From assembly GCF_000262345.1 (NCBI RefSeq), contig NZ_AJTQ01000359.1:1-49659 (forward strand): 49,659 bases of DNA. The letters run 5' to 3'. The notes beneath the pieces are model-generated. The model had not been told where the DNA came from, made no database searches, and worked only from the letters and a program-made list of their open reading frames with translations. This DNA is from Streptomyces xiaopingdaonensis. GTDB lineage: Bacteria > Actinomycetota > Actinomycetes > Streptomycetales > Streptomycetaceae. Below, piece after piece: positions 32,329-41,482 of this stretch. Within the stretch, counting starts at the first letter, position 1; each line of letters starts with the position of its first letter. A program made the position numbers and the translations under genes.

Positions 32329-33336
32329 ATGACCACCGACGCCGTCCACACCCCGCCGGCGCCACCCCCCGAGGAGCGGCCCGACCGCCCCGCGCTCCGA
32401 GCCGGCCGCGGCGCGACCCACCGCGGCGACCGCGTCTTCCGCGGGCTCTCGCGCGGGTCCGGGATCACGCTCCTCGTCGTGATGGCCGCCATCGCCGCCT
32501 TCCTGAGCTGGCGCGCCGCCATCGCGGTCCAAGCCGACGAGGGCAACTTCCTCACCACCTTCGAGTGGGACGCCAACGCGGACCCGCCCGTCTTCGGCAT
32601 CGCGGTGCTCGTCTTTGGCACCGCCGTCAGCTCGGTGCTCGCGATGCTCCTAGCGGTGCCGGTCGCCGTCGGGATCGCGCTCTTCATCTCGCACTACGCG
32701 CCTCGCCGGGTCGCCGCCGCGCTCGGCTACGTCGTCGACCTCCTCGCCGCCGTCCCCTCGATCGTCTACGGCCTGTGGGGGGCGCTCTTCCTCGTGCCGC
32801 ACCTGAGCGGGCTCTACGAGTGGTTCGAGCAGTTCCTCGGCTGGACCGGGGTGTTCGGCTACGCGGGAGGGGCACCGCGGTCGCTCTTCACCGTCGGCAT
32901 CCTGCTGGCGATCATGATTCTGCCGATCGTCACCAACGTCTCGCGCGAGGTCTTCCGGCAGGCGCCGGGCGCCCACCAGGAGGCCGCGCTCGCCCTCGGC
33001 GCCACGCGCTGGGAGGTGATCCGGATGTCCGTCCTCCCCTTCGGCCGCTCCGGCGTGATCAGCGCCTCCATGCTCGGGCTCGGGCGCGCGCTCGGCGAGA
33101 CGATGGCCGTCGCCACCGTCCTCTCGCCGAGCTTCGTCCTCCAGGCAAGCCTCCTCGATCCCGGCGGCGGCACCTTCGCGCAGAACATCGCGGCCGGCTT
33201 CAAGGAGGCCGGAACCATGGGCAGGGACGCGCTGATCGCCTCAGGTCTCGTCCTCTTCCTGATCACCCTGCTGGTCAACGGGGCGGCCCGCCTCATCATC
33301 GCCCGGCGCAAGGAGTACTCGGGGGCAGCGGCATGA
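32329..33336 (+). CDS. pstC: Phosphate ABC transporter permease PstC
   Basis: Inner-membrane permease of 335 residues with six helices. The N-terminus is a hydrophilic stretch of about 45 residues. The ABC-coupling (EAA) loop reads HQEAALALGATRWEVIRMSV, and the LGRALGETMAVA segment is typical of PstC. The ATG follows GGAGAG. The stop overlaps the pstA start, so the two permease subunits are translated together. Confidence 0.96.
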   Translation: MTTDAVHTPPAPPPEERPDRPALRAGRGATHRGDRVFRGLSRGSGITLLVVMAAIAAFLSWRAAIAVQADEGNFLTTFEWDANADPPVFGIAVLVFGTAVSSVLAMLLAVPVAVGIALFISHYAPRRVAAALGYVVDLLAAVPSIVYGLWGALFLVPHLSGLYEWFEQFLGWTGVFGYAGGAPRSLFTVGILLAIMILPIVTNVSREVFRQAPGAHQEAALALGATRWEVIRMSVLPFGRSGVISASMLGLGRALGETMAVATVLSPSFVLQASLLDPGGGTFAQNIAAGFKEAGTMGRDALIASGLVLFLITLLVNGAARLIIARRKEYSGAAA

Positions 33337-34412
33337 GCAAGACCATGACCAGGCAGACGACTGCGGCGCCCTCGCCCGCGCCGACGCGGCTGCGGCAACC
33401 GCGGCTCCCGCGGTGGGCTCCGGCCGCGACCGCCCTCGGCTCCGCCCTCGCCGGCTGCGGACTCGGCCTCGTCGCGGGATGGGAGAGCCGCGTCCAGTGG
33501 GGGCTGCTCGCCGCCGCCCTCCACGTCGTCGCGAGCTACCTGCTCGCCGCCGCGGTCGAGGGCCGCAGACAGGCGCGCGACCGCCTGGCGACGAGCGTGG
33601 TCTGGGTGAGCTTCCTCGTCGCCGTGATCCCGCTCGCCTCCCTCCTCTGGGAGACGGTCGCGCGCGGCAGCAAGGTCCTCGACGGCTACTTCCTCACCCA
33701 CTCGATGAACGGCGTCCTCACCCTCGACGAGGGCGGCGGCATTTACCACGCCCTGCTCGGCACGGTCCAGCAGGTCGGCCTCGCCGCCCTCATCGCAGCC
33801 CCGATCGGACTGCTCACCGCCGTCTACCTCGTCGAGTACGGGGGCGGACGGCTCGCCTCCGCCATCACCTTCTTCGTCGACGTGATGACCGGCATCCCCT
33901 CGATCGTCGCCGGGCTCTTCGTCCTCTCGTTCTGGATCATCCTGCTGGACTTCGGCTACTCCGGGTTCGCCGGCGCCATGGCGCTCGCGATCCTGATGAT
34001 GCCGATCGTCGTCCGCTCGACGGAGGAGATGCTCAAGCTCGTCCCGAACGAGCTCAGGGAGGCGTCGCTCGCCCTCGGCGTACCGCGGTGGAAGACGATC
34101 CTCAAGGTCGTGCTCCCCACCGCCGTCGGCGGGATCACCACAGGCGTGATGCTCGCGGTCGCCCGCATCGCCGGTGAGTCGGCACCCGTGCTCCTCCTCG
34201 TCTTCGGCTCGGCGCAGATCAACGCCAACCCGTTCGAGGGCGCGCAGTCCTCGCTCCCCTACTACATCTACGAGCAGTGGGCGAACGGCAACGCCCCCTC
34301 CTACGACCGCGCCTGGGCCGCCGCGCTGGTGCTCATCGCCTTCGTCATGGCGCTGAACCTCGTCGCCCGCGGCCTCGCCCGCTGGAAGGCGCCAGCGCAG
34401 GGCCGCGGTTGA
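33333..34412 (+). CDS. pstA: Phosphate ABC transporter permease PstA
   Basis: Second permease subunit, 359 residues. Two extra hydrophobic segments near the N-terminus (about 30-75) precede the standard six-helix core. The coupling loop is [20 protein letters not shown] and the [16 protein letters not shown] segment is conserved. The ATG overlaps the pstC stop (ATGA). PstC and PstA together form the channel energised by PstB. Confidence 0.96.
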   Translation: MSKTMTRQTTAAPSPAPTRLRQPRLPRWAPAATALGSALAGCGLGLVAGWESRVQWGLLAAALHVVASYLLAAAVEGRRQARDRLATSVVWVSFLVAVIPLASLLWETVARGSKVLDGYFLTHSMNGVLTLDEGGGIYHALLGTVQQVGLAALIAAPIGLLTAVYLVEYGGGRLASAITFFVDVMTGIPSIVAGLFVLSFWIILLDFGYSGFAGAMALAILMMPIVVRSTEEMLKLVPNELREASLALGVPRWKTILKVVLPTAVGGITTGVMLAVARIAGESAPVLLLVFGSAQINANPFEGAQSSLPYYIYEQWANGNAPSYDRAWAAALVLIAFVMALNLVARGLARWKAPAQGRG

Positions 34413-34479
34413 GGCGCGCGGCCGACCAGACCCGAAGAACCACCGTCCGGGCGCGAGCGCGGACACCCGAGGAAGCGAA

Positions 34480-35265
34480 GTGAGTGACATGGCCAAGCGC
34501 ATCGATGTGAGCGGCCTTACGGCCTTCTACGGCGGCTTCCGCGCCATCGACGACATCTCCATGACCGTCGAGCCCCGCTCGGTGACCGCGTTCATCGGCC
34601 CCTCGGGCTGCGGCAAGTCGACGTTCCTCCGCACCCTGAACCGGATGCACGAGGTGACGCCGGGCGGCCGCGTCGAGGGCAAGGTGATGCTCGACGACGA
34701 GGACCTCTACGGCAGCGGGATAGACCCGGTCGCGGTCCGCCGCACCGTCGGCATGGTCTTCCAGCGCCCCAACCCCTTCCCGACGATGTCCGTCTACGAG
34801 AACGTCGCGGCGGGGCTGCGGCTCAACGGCGGCCACCGCAAGGCCGCACTCGACGACGTCGTCGAACGGTCGCTGCGCGGCGCCAACCTGTGGGAGGAGG
34901 TCAAGGACCGGCTCCACAAGCCCGGTTCGGGGCTCTCCGGCGGGCAGCAGCAGCGGCTCTGCATCGCCCGGGCGATAGCCGTCGAACCGCAGGTGCTGCT
35001 GATGGACGAGCCGTGCTCGGCGCTCGACCCGATCTCGACGCTCGCCATCGAGGACCTGATCGAGGAGCTCAAGTCCGCGTACACGATCGTCATCGTGACC
35101 CACAACATGCAGCAGGCGGCCCGGGTCTCGGACCGCACGGCCTTCTTCAACCTCGCCGCCGTCGGCGAGCCGGGGAAGCTGATCGAGATCGACGAGACCG
35201 AGCGGATCTTCTCCAACCCCAGCGTCCAGGCGACCGAGGACTACATCTCGGGGCGCTTCGGCTGA
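34480..35265 (+). CDS. pstB: Phosphate ABC transporter ATPase PstB
   Basis: ATPase of 261 residues. Walker A is GPSGCGKST, the Q-loop FQRPNPFP, the ABC signature LSGGQQQR, Walker [13 protein letters not shown] and the switch His VTHNMQQ. The GTG at 34480 has GAGGAAG five bases upstream; the ATG at 34489 ([10 protein letters not shown]) gives the 258-residue length I recall for S. coelicolor PstB and is an equally fair start. Last gene of the pst operon; a strong hairpin follows. No phoU lies beside it, unlike E. coli. Confidence 0.96.
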   Translation: MSDMAKRIDVSGLTAFYGGFRAIDDISMTVEPRSVTAFIGPSGCGKSTFLRTLNRMHEVTPGGRVEGKVMLDDEDLYGSGIDPVAVRRTVGMVFQRPNPFPTMSVYENVAAGLRLNGGHRKAALDDVVERSLRGANLWEEVKDRLHKPGSGLSGGQQQRLCIARAIAVEPQVLLMDEPCSALDPISTLAIEDLIEELKSAYTIVIVTHNMQQAARVSDRTAFFNLAAVGEPGKLIEIDETERIFSNPSVQATEDYISGRFG

Positions 35266-35321
35266 CGCCGCCGAGCCCCGGCTGCCTCGCGGTGCTGCAT
35301 GGCGGTGCCACCGCGGGCCCG

Positions 35322-35361
35322 CCCGGCCCCCGGCCCGCTCGGCGGGTGCCCGGGGGCCGGG
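35322..35361. terminator. Bidirectional terminator between pstB and pit
   Basis: Twelve-base perfect arms CCCGGCCCCCGG (35322-35333) and CCGGGGGCCGGG (35350-35361) with a 16-base loop, between two convergent operons. Confidence 0.8.
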
Positions 35362-35379
35362 TTCGTGCGCCGGGGCGCG

Positions 35380-36375
35380 TCAGCCGAAGAAGAGGAGCAC
35401 CAGCCAGTAGCAGACCGCGGCGGAGACGGCCGCCGCCGGCATGGTGATGAACCAGCCGAGGACGATGTTCTTCGCGACGCCCCAACGCACCGCCGAGACG
35501 CGCTTGGTGGCGCCGACGCCCATGATCGCCGAGGTGATGACGTGGGTCGTCGAGATCGGCGCGTGGAACATGAAAGACGCGGTGTACATCACGGAGGCCG
35601 CCGTCGTCTCGGCCGCGAAGCCCTGCGGCGGGTCCAGCTCGATGATGCGGCGGCCGAGCGTCCGCATGATCCGCCAACCGCCGGCGTAGGTACCGAGCGA
35701 GAGCATCATGGCGCAGACGATCTTCACCCAGACCGGGATCTGGTCGCTCTGCTGGACGTCGGCGATGGTGAGCGCCATGACGACGACGCCCATCGTCTTC
35801 TGCGCGTCCTGGAGGCCGTGCCCGAGCGCCATGCCGGCGGCCGAGACGGTCTGCGCGATGCGGAAGCCGCGCTTCGCGCGGTGCGGGTTGGCCTTGCGGA
35901 AAAGCCACATGATGGCGCACATCACGAGGTAGCCCAGGCCGAGGCCGATGATCGGCGAGATGAACATCGGCAGCACGACCTTCTCGAGCACACCGCTCCA
36001 GAAGACCGTGATCCCGCCCGCGAGCGCGGCCCCGACGAGGCCGCCGAAGAGCGCGTGGCTGGAGGAGGAGGGGAGGCCGAAGTACCAGGTGATCATGTTC
36101 CAGATCACCGCGCCCACGAGTCCTGCGAAGAGGATCGCCATGCCGGAGTCGCCGTGCGGGGTCTCGATCAGCCCCTCGCTGACGGTCTTGGCGACGCCGC
36201 TGCCGAGGAACGCGCCGGCGAGGTTCATCACCGCGGCCATCGCGAGCGCGGCCCGCGGGGTGAGCGCCCTCGTGGAGACGGAGGTGGCGATGGCGTTCGC
36301 CGAGTCGTGGAACCCGTTGGTGTACGTGAAGAGGAGTGCGATCCCGACGGTCAGGATCAGCGCGAACGTGTCCAC
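35380..36375 (-). CDS. pit: Low-affinity inorganic phosphate transporter (Pit family)
   Basis: Membrane transporter of 331 residues, driven by a cation gradient, taking up metal phosphate. The repeated Pit signatures are present: TYTNGFHDSANAIATSVSTR near the N-terminus and APISTTHVITSAIMGVG near the C-terminus, plus GLPSSSSHALFGGLVGA in the first half. About ten helices are expected. It follows the DUF47 gene after six bases on the same strand, the standard pit operon. It corresponds to the pitH1 gene beside pst in S. coelicolor (from memory). Low-affinity and high-affinity uptake genes are therefore adjacent and convergent. Confidence 0.94.
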   Translation of the reverse strand: MDTFALILTVGIALLFTYTNGFHDSANAIATSVSTRALTPRAALAMAAVMNLAGAFLGSGVAKTVSEGLIETPHGDSGMAILFAGLVGAVIWNMITWYFGLPSSSSHALFGGLVGAALAGGITVFWSGVLEKVVLPMFISPIIGLGLGYLVMCAIMWLFRKANPHRAKRGFRIAQTVSAAGMALGHGLQDAQKTMGVVVMALTIADVQQSDQIPVWVKIVCAMMLSLGTYAGGWRIMRTLGRRIIELDPPQGFAAETTAASVMYTASFMFHAPISTTHVITSAIMGVGATKRVSAVRWGVAKNIVLGWFITMPAAAVSAAVCYWLVLLFFG

Positions 36376-36381
36376 GGAAGG

Positions 36382-37002
36382 TCAGGACTCCTTGACCGCG
36401 ATGGTCTCGACCGTGTTGGCCACGTGCTCGAAGGCGTCGGCCGCCTCCTCCAGCACGTCGACGATCTGCTTGAGCTTCATGACCTCGATGGCGTCGTACT
36501 TCCCGTTGAAGAGGTGCGCGAGAAGCTTGCGGTGGATCTGGTCCGCCTGGTTCTCCAGTCGGTTCACCTCGATCCAGAACTCGGTGAGGTTGTCCATGGT
36601 CCGCAGGTTGGGCATCGCCTCCGCGGTGAGCTCGGCGGCCCGGGAGAGCACCTCGATCTGGTGCGCCACTCCGCGCGGCAGCTCCTCCATCTCGTAGAGG
36701 ACGACGAGATCGACCGCCTCTTCCATGTAGTCCATGATGTCGTCGAGCGAGGAGGCGAGTTTGTAGATGTCCTCGCGGTCGAACGGCGTGATGAACGAAG
36801 AGTTGAGCTGGTGGAAGATCGCGTGGGTGGCGTCGTCGCCCGCGTGTTCCGCTGCGCGCATCCGCTCGGCGATCTCGGCACGTGCGGAGGGTTCCGCCCC
36901 GAGCAGTTCCATGAGGAGTTTCGAGCCGGTCACGATGTTGTCCGCGGAAGCCGCGAACATGTCGTAGAAGCTCGTCTCCCTTGGGGTAAGACGAAAGCGC
37001 AC
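36382..37002 (-). CDS. DUF47 (PhoU-like) Pit accessory protein
   Basis: Helical protein of 206 residues of the DUF47/Pit-accessory family, related to PhoU: FYDMFAASADNIVTGSKLLM, HAGDDATHAIFHQLNSSFIT, FDREDIYKLASSLDDIMDYM. The acidic E/DxxxD motifs that bind metal clusters in PhoU-like proteins are visible in DDIMDYMEEAVD. It is thought to regulate the Pit transporter encoded next. The GTG at 37002 has GAGGAA upstream. First gene of the pit operon. Confidence 0.93.
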   Translation of the reverse strand: MRFRLTPRETSFYDMFAASADNIVTGSKLLMELLGAEPSARAEIAERMRAAEHAGDDATHAIFHQLNSSFITPFDREDIYKLASSLDDIMDYMEEAVDLVVLYEMEELPRGVAHQIEVLSRAAELTAEAMPNLRTMDNLTEFWIEVNRLENQADQIHRKLLAHLFNGKYDAIEVMKLKQIVDVLEEAADAFEHVANTVETIAVKES

Positions 37003-37133
37003 TAGGGTTCCTCGGATGCCTCGGTATCGGTCCTGTTGATGCTAGGCGCACCATCCGGCCACGGCGAACCGGCGTTCCCAGTGTCGCTTATCGCGGTGGC
37101 TGGCTTGAATCTGCCTCCGAGGAAACCGTTACC

Positions 37134-37154
37134 CTATACCCGGGCGGGGTATAG
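37134..37154 (+). promoter_or_regulatory. CsoR operator in the csoR promoter
   Basis: Inverted repeat CTATACCC-GGGCG-GGGTATAG, the form of known actinobacterial CsoR sites. TTGAAT at 37105-37110 can serve as -35 and TACCCT (37130-37135) as -10, so the operator overlaps the -10 and transcription start. Bound CsoR would block its own transcription until copper releases it. Confidence 0.8.
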
Positions 37155-37304
37155 CCGACGCAGGTGTCCAGAGGCTCCGCGCAGGGGTCCCGCCGAGGCA
37201 GTCGCCGCATCCGGACCGGCGCCTCCGTCGTCCCCGTACCGCAACCGCCCCCGCGCCCGTACCGTCTTGAGGCAGGCGCACGCAGAAGCCCCCAGGAGGA
37301 CCCC

Positions 37305-37631
37305 GTGACCACCGAGCCCGACCAGTGCTCCGCGCACGCCGCCACCGGCGAGCACGGCTACACCAAGGACAAGGAGGCGCACCTCAAGCGGCTGCGCCGG
37401 ATCGAGGGCCAGGTCCGCGGGCTCCAGCGGATGGTCGAGGAGGACGTCTACTGCATCGACATACTCACGCAGGTCTCCGCCTCGACGAAGGCCCTCCAGT
37501 CGTTCGCGCTGCAACTCCTCGAGGAGCACCTGCGCCACTGCGTCGCGCACGCGGCGGTGGAGGGCGGCGAGGAGATGGACGCCAAGGTCGAGGAGGCCAC
37601 GGCTGCCATCGCGCGCATGCTGCGCACCTGA
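37305..37631 (+). CDS. csoR: Copper-sensing repressor CsoR
   Basis: All-helical repressor of 108 residues. The Cu(I) ligands are C50 (VYCID), H75 and C79 (HLRHC), the C-H-C set of CsoR rather than the persulfide-sensing CstR pattern. The basic DNA-contact helix is HLKRLRRIEGQVRGLQRMVE. The GTG at 37305 has AGGAGG eight bases upstream. No copper ATPase or chaperone gene is beside it, so targets other than its own promoter lie elsewhere. A His/Cys-containing N-terminal extension of about 20 residues (DQCSAHAATGEHGY) may add metal ligands. Confidence 0.93.
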   Translation: MTTEPDQCSAHAATGEHGYTKDKEAHLKRLRRIEGQVRGLQRMVEEDVYCIDILTQVSASTKALQSFALQLLEEHLRHCVAHAAVEGGEEMDAKVEEATAAIARMLRT

Positions 37632-37653
37632 GGCGAGCGGCGGGTGAGGCGGC

Positions 37654-37917
37654 TCACGCGGGCCCGCGCTCACCCGCGAGGCGGGGCGGCAGCACCCCGT
37701 CGAGCTCCGCGGGGGCGCGGTTGAGGACCTCGTCGATCCGCTCCCGGCTCAGACGTTCCTCTCCGGCCTCCTCTGCGGCCGAGGCGGCGATCATCAACTC
37801 GCCGCAGAGCTCGATCTCCGCGAGGGCGACGTGGTCCTGCACCGCGGACCGGCGACCCTGACGCACCCGGCGGCCGGCGGCGGCGCCGCGCCCTGAGGGC
37901 GTCGTCGGCGTCGACAC
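37654..37917 (-). CDS. Small conserved-type hypothetical protein (87 residues)
   Basis: Protein of 87 residues with a central helical segment (VQDHVALAEIELCGELMIAA, then EEAGEERLSRERIDEVL) and a disordered basic N-terminus. No motif identifies it. I choose the GTG at 37917 because AGGAGG lies exactly eight bases before it; the ATG at 37923 would be only two bases from that ribosome site. It is convergent with csoR, with 22 bases between stops. Small helical proteins of this kind are encoded here in other streptomycetes, but I do not know a function. Confidence 0.75.
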   Translation of the reverse strand: MSTPTTPSGRGAAAGRRVRQGRRSAVQDHVALAEIELCGELMIAASAAEEAGEERLSRERIDEVLNRAPAELDGVLPPRLAGERGPA

Positions 37918-38094
37918 ACACATCACCTCCTGTGCCCGCCGTCGCAACGCGTGGCACACGCACTCCGGTAACTCCGGGACGCCTCCCCAGAGTAGGGAGG
38001 TACGCACCGTCCGGGCATGGCACTTCCGAACCATTCGCCACCCGCCCGTCACGGCCCCGCCCGCGCCACGGCCGCCGAAGCCGCCGCACCGCGG

Positions 38095-38943
38095 TCAGGA
38101 GTGCGCGACCCGGCCCGAGTAGATCTCGCCCCGTGCCGGAGCGGCGACCCGTACCGCCGTACCGAAGCCGTGGAGCCGGACCGTCGAGGAGACGGGGACT
38201 CCGGCCGTGCCCTCGCCCCCGGTGTAGCTGAAGCGGTGGGTGACCTCCCTGAGCCGCCCCTGCCCGTCGAGGTAGGCGTCAAACGGGACGTGAGTGCGCG
38301 CGAACGCACGCTCGGCGGCGGCGAGTTGCTTCCTCGCCCCGGCGGGCGCGGCGCGCACGGCGCGTGCCAGCGCGGCCGTCCCCGTGAAGTGCCAGACGCG
38401 CACGCCGTCGCGCCGCTCCACCGCGCGCAGAGTGACGCCGCGTGCCCCGCGGAGGAGTTCGGCCGCGACGAGCGGGTCGGTCGCGCCCGCGGTGACGAGG
38501 TTGCCGTCCGGCGCCTGCTCCGTGCCGACCCGGACCCACTTGCCCTGCGGCACCCCTGCGCCCCGGTTCTTCATGTACAGCGCGCCGGGCGCCAGCACCT
38601 CGGTGACCGTACGGCGCTCGCCCGCGCGTGCGCCGGAGGCGCCGGGCGGGAGCGATACGCGCAGGCGGCCGGTGCGCTGCACGTAGTCGAAGACGCCCGC
38701 GCCCTCCAGGGTCACGCGGGTGCCGCCGCTCGCCGTCTCCATCGCGGTACGGACCTTCGACGTCCCGGTGGCGGCGAGCGTCGCCGCCGCCCGGCGCACC
38801 TGCTCGGGCCCCGGAACCGTGCGCTCCGCGGGAGCGCCCGCGCGGGCGCAGCCGCCCGCACCGAGCACGCCGGCGAGCAGAGCGGTGCCGAGCACCCCGG
38901 GCAGCAACGCCTGTCGGCCCTGCCCTCGTGCCCGCACCCTCAT
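38095..38943 (-). CDS. Probable lipoprotein
   Basis: Protein of 282 residues. The signal sequence ends in GVLGAGGC with the lipidated Cys at 32. The mature part (VRTAMETASGGTRVTLEGAG, GALYMKNRGAGVPQGKWVRV, VPFDAYLDGQGRLREVTHRF) looks like the LppX/LprG-type half-barrel of actinobacterial lipoproteins, which bind lipids. No closer identification is possible. It stands alone between the 87-residue protein and the PAP2 phosphatase, all on the minus strand. Confidence 0.85.
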   Translation of the reverse strand: MRVRARGQGRQALLPGVLGTALLAGVLGAGGCARAGAPAERTVPGPEQVRRAAATLAATGTSKVRTAMETASGGTRVTLEGAGVFDYVQRTGRLRVSLPPGASGARAGERRTVTEVLAPGALYMKNRGAGVPQGKWVRVGTEQAPDGNLVTAGATDPLVAAELLRGARGVTLRAVERRDGVRVWHFTGTAALARAVRAAPAGARKQLAAAERAFARTHVPFDAYLDGQGRLREVTHRFSYTGGEGTAGVPVSSTVRLHGFGTAVRVAAPARGEIYSGRVAHS

Positions 38944-39055
38944 CGTCCGCAGTCCCTCGCCGCCGGCTCACTCCTCGTCCACTGACGAGTGCAACGAGGC
39001 GCGCCGGCCGCCCGTCACGGCCGGCGGAGGAACGTACCTGCGGGGGCGCGGAGGA

Positions 39056-39745
39056 TCAGGCGGCGAGGTCGCTGTTCCGGTTCTCGCGCTCACCGCCCGC
39101 CGCACCGCCGCCGGAGCGCTGCGTGACGGGGCCCGCCCAGATCAGCGTGGAGAGCAGCGAGAGGCGCATCGCGTGGCGCACCAGGGGCGTCAGCGCCCAC
39201 ATCGCGAGCGGAGCCAGCAGCAGCGCGACCGCGGTACCGAGCGCGAGCCCGCCGACGACGTCCGTCGGGTAGTGGACGCCCATGTACACCCGGCAGAAGC
39301 ACTCCAGCACCGCGAGCAGGATCGCGACGATCCCGTACTTGCGGCTGACGAGGAGGATGCCGACGGCGATCGCCATGGTGAGGGTCGCGTGGTCGCTGAC
39401 GAAGGAGTAGTCCGTCTTCCCCTCGACGAGGACCTCCAGGTCCTGGTGGTCGAGGAAGGGGCGGGGACGCTCGACCAACTCCCGGATCGGGTAGTTGACG
39501 AGCAGTGCGATCACCGCGGCCAACGGTGCCCAGACGAGGCCGGCGAACCCGCTCGCCGCCTCCTGCTGCGTCTCGCGCTTGCGCACGATGCCCCACCACG
39601 TCCACAGCGCCAGCGCGACGAGGCCGAAGGCGATGCCGTACTCGCCGATGAACTCCATCGTGCGGTCGGTCCAGCCGGGGGCGTCCTTCGCCAGGCCGTT
39701 GATGTCGTAGAGCAGGTCGACATCGGGGTTGTCCCAAACAGCCAT
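39056..39745 (-). CDS. PAP2-family phosphatase
   Basis: Membrane phosphatase of 229 residues with about five helices. The three PAP2 motifs are present: RELVERPRPF, VSDHATLT and CRVYMGVHYPTDVVGG, with the catalytic His in the last. Typical PAP2 enzymes have PSGH in motif 2; SDHA here matches the undecaprenyl-pyrophosphatase BcrC-like branch. The C-terminus is a hydrophilic tail. A role in lipid-carrier recycling is likely but inferred. Confidence 0.9.
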   Translation of the reverse strand: MAVWDNPDVDLLYDINGLAKDAPGWTDRTMEFIGEYGIAFGLVALALWTWWGIVRKRETQQEAASGFAGLVWAPLAAVIALLVNYPIRELVERPRPFLDHQDLEVLVEGKTDYSFVSDHATLTMAIAVGILLVSRKYGIVAILLAVLECFCRVYMGVHYPTDVVGGLALGTAVALLLAPLAMWALTPLVRHAMRLSLLSTLIWAGPVTQRSGGGAAGGERENRNSDLAA

Positions 39746-39960
39746 CGTGGTGCGGCCCTTTCACTCTGCTCTGCGTCGTCGCCGGTGCGGCCGGCGGCCT
39801 GCCCGTCTGCTTGCCGATCCCCCGCGGCTGCCGGAACCCGTACGGGGTTCCGTACACCCCCACTAGAACGCCGCCGGGCAGTGACAGCGTTCCGCCCTGC
39901 GGCCAAGATCACCCGGACGTTATCGAAGGGTGACTCCCTTCTCGGGGCCGGGGCGCGGGC

Positions 39961-40944
39961 TCATCCCGCTGTCGGCCGGGTCGCTCCGAAGTAGTTGGGG
40001 GTGTCGATCGGATCGAATCGGATCTCCGCGCCCGTGTACGGCGCATCGATCATGTGGCCTCCGCCCACGTAGATGCCGACGTGGTCGATGGAGCGCGGGT
40101 CGTCGAGGTCGGTACCGAAGAAGACGAGGTCGCCCGGGAGGAGCTCGTCCCGCTCCGGGTGCGGCCCCGTGTTCCACTGGTCGTTGGCGACGCGGGGCAG
40201 GTCGACGCCGACGCTCTTGTACGCCGCCTTCGTCAGGCCCGAACAGTCGAACCTGCCGTTGTCCTCGGGCGTCCCGTCGCCGCCCCAGAGGTACGGGGTG
40301 CCGAGTTTCTCCTGCGCGTAGTAGATGGCGCCGGCCGACTGCTTCGAGGGCTCCACCTTCTGCTTGCTGGAGGCGAACGACTTCTCCAGCTTCCGGATCG
40401 TCGAGACGTAGTTCTCGGTCTCGCCGTACGGGGGCACGCCGTCGTACTTGATCACCGCGTAGGCGCCCGCGTTGTAGGCGGCGAGCATGTTCTCCGTGGG
40501 GTCGCCCGAGGCGTCCGAGACGTACTCGGCGAGCTTGCAGTCGTAGCTCGCCGCCGACGGTATGGCGTCCTTCGGGTTCCAGACGTCGGCCTCGCCGTCG
40601 CCGTCGCCGTCGAAGCCGTGCGCCGCCCAGGTCTCCGGGATGAACTGGGCGATGCCCTGCGCCGCCGCGTGGCTCTGCGCGTCCGCGCGGAAGCCGCTCT
40701 CCTGGTAGAGCTGGGAGGCGAGGAGCGCCGGGTTGAGGGCGGGGCAGAGGTTGCCCCACTTCTGCACCAGCCCCGAGTAGGCGGCCGGGACGGTGCCGCG
40801 TGCAAGGCTGACGGACGTGTTGCCCGCACCGCCGGCGAGGTTCGCCGCGGCGACGTACGTCCCCACGACGAGCAGCGCGACGAAGAGCGCGAGCAGCCCG
40901 AGTGCTCCGCCCGCGCCCAGCAGCCAGACCTTCTTCCCCTGCAC
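39961..40944 (-). CDS. Bifunctional lytic transglycosylase / C40 endopeptidase of the T4SS-like locus
   Basis: Membrane-anchored wall hydrolase of 327 residues. A membrane helix at about 6-32 is followed by a soluble lytic transglycosylase domain (catalytic E82 in YQESGF, then GIAQFIPETW and AAYNAGAYAV) and an NlpC/P60 domain (C234 in FDCSGL, H288, and H297 in HMIDAP). It can cut both glycan and peptide, as VirB1-type proteins of Gram-positive conjugation systems do to open the wall. I use the GTG at 40944, which has GGGGGAGG seven to nine bases upstream; the ATG at 40962 is part of that ribosome site. It is divergent from the VirB2-like gene. Confidence 0.9.
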   Translation of the reverse strand: MQGKKVWLLGAGGALGLLALFVALLVVGTYVAAANLAGGAGNTSVSLARGTVPAAYSGLVQKWGNLCPALNPALLASQLYQESGFRADAQSHAAAQGIAQFIPETWAAHGFDGDGDGEADVWNPKDAIPSAASYDCKLAEYVSDASGDPTENMLAAYNAGAYAVIKYDGVPPYGETENYVSTIRKLEKSFASSKQKVEPSKQSAGAIYYAQEKLGTPYLWGGDGTPEDNGRFDCSGLTKAAYKSVGVDLPRVANDQWNTGPHPERDELLPGDLVFFGTDLDDPRSIDHVGIYVGGGHMIDAPYTGAEIRFDPIDTPNYFGATRPTAG

Positions 40945-41173
40945 GCTCCAACCCTCCCCCATCGCCCGCGTGTTCAGTACCGCTCCCGGGTGAACGGCGT
41001 GAACGCGTCCACCGCCCGGCGGACACCGCGCGTACGCACGACCGTACGGGGGCCGCCGAACTCCGTCGCCCGGCCCGGGAGGTGGCGCCCCGTCAGGATA
41101 CGGATCGGCGAGCAGCACACCGTCATGGCACAATCCGAGGGGACAACCCTCGGACTAGGTCGGTGAGTTCACC

Positions 41174-41482
41174 ATGTTCCTGGCGGCTGACAAAGGCGAT
41201 ATCACCACCATCATCGGCGGCATCGCGCCCGACTGGGGCCCCTTCGGCTCCCTGGGCAACGAAGCCCGCGTGATGATCGAGGTGGTGATGGCGATAGCGA
41301 TCCTCCTCTGCCTCGGCATCGCCATCTGGGGAGCCGCGAAGCAGCGGATCGGCGCGACGGCGCTCCGCGACACCTTCTCGGCCGAGCAGGGCAAGGGCCT
41401 GATCGTCGCGGGGCTCACCGGCGTCTTCATCATCGGCTCGCTCGGCACGCTCTTCACGATCGTCTACGGGATGGCGGTCTAG
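41174..41482 (+). CDS. Small two-helix membrane protein, VirB2-like
   Basis: Protein of 102 residues with two hydrophobic helices (VMIEVVMAIAILLCLGIAIWG at about 33-53 and LIVAGLTGVFIIGSLGTLFT at about 76-95) joined by a polar loop with AAKQRIGATALRDTF. This size and layout match the VirB2/TrbC pilin-like subunits of type IV secretion systems, though sequence identity at this level is not diagnostic. It is the first gene of the rightward T4SS-like set. Its stop overlaps that of the convergent LtrA-family gene by four bases. Confidence 0.8.
   Translation: MFLAADKGDITTIIGGIAPDWGPFGSLGNEARVMIEVVMAIAILLCLGIAIWGAAKQRIGATALRDTFSAEQGKGLIVAGLTGVFIIGSLGTLFTIVYGMAV

Noticed and set aside
28842..34412. 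A 1856-codon open frame on the plus strand
   Set aside because: Only its last 360 codons are a gene (pstA, from 33333). The rest runs out of frame through the phosphatase, wall hydrolase, pstS and pstC genes and is a GC-rich shadow.
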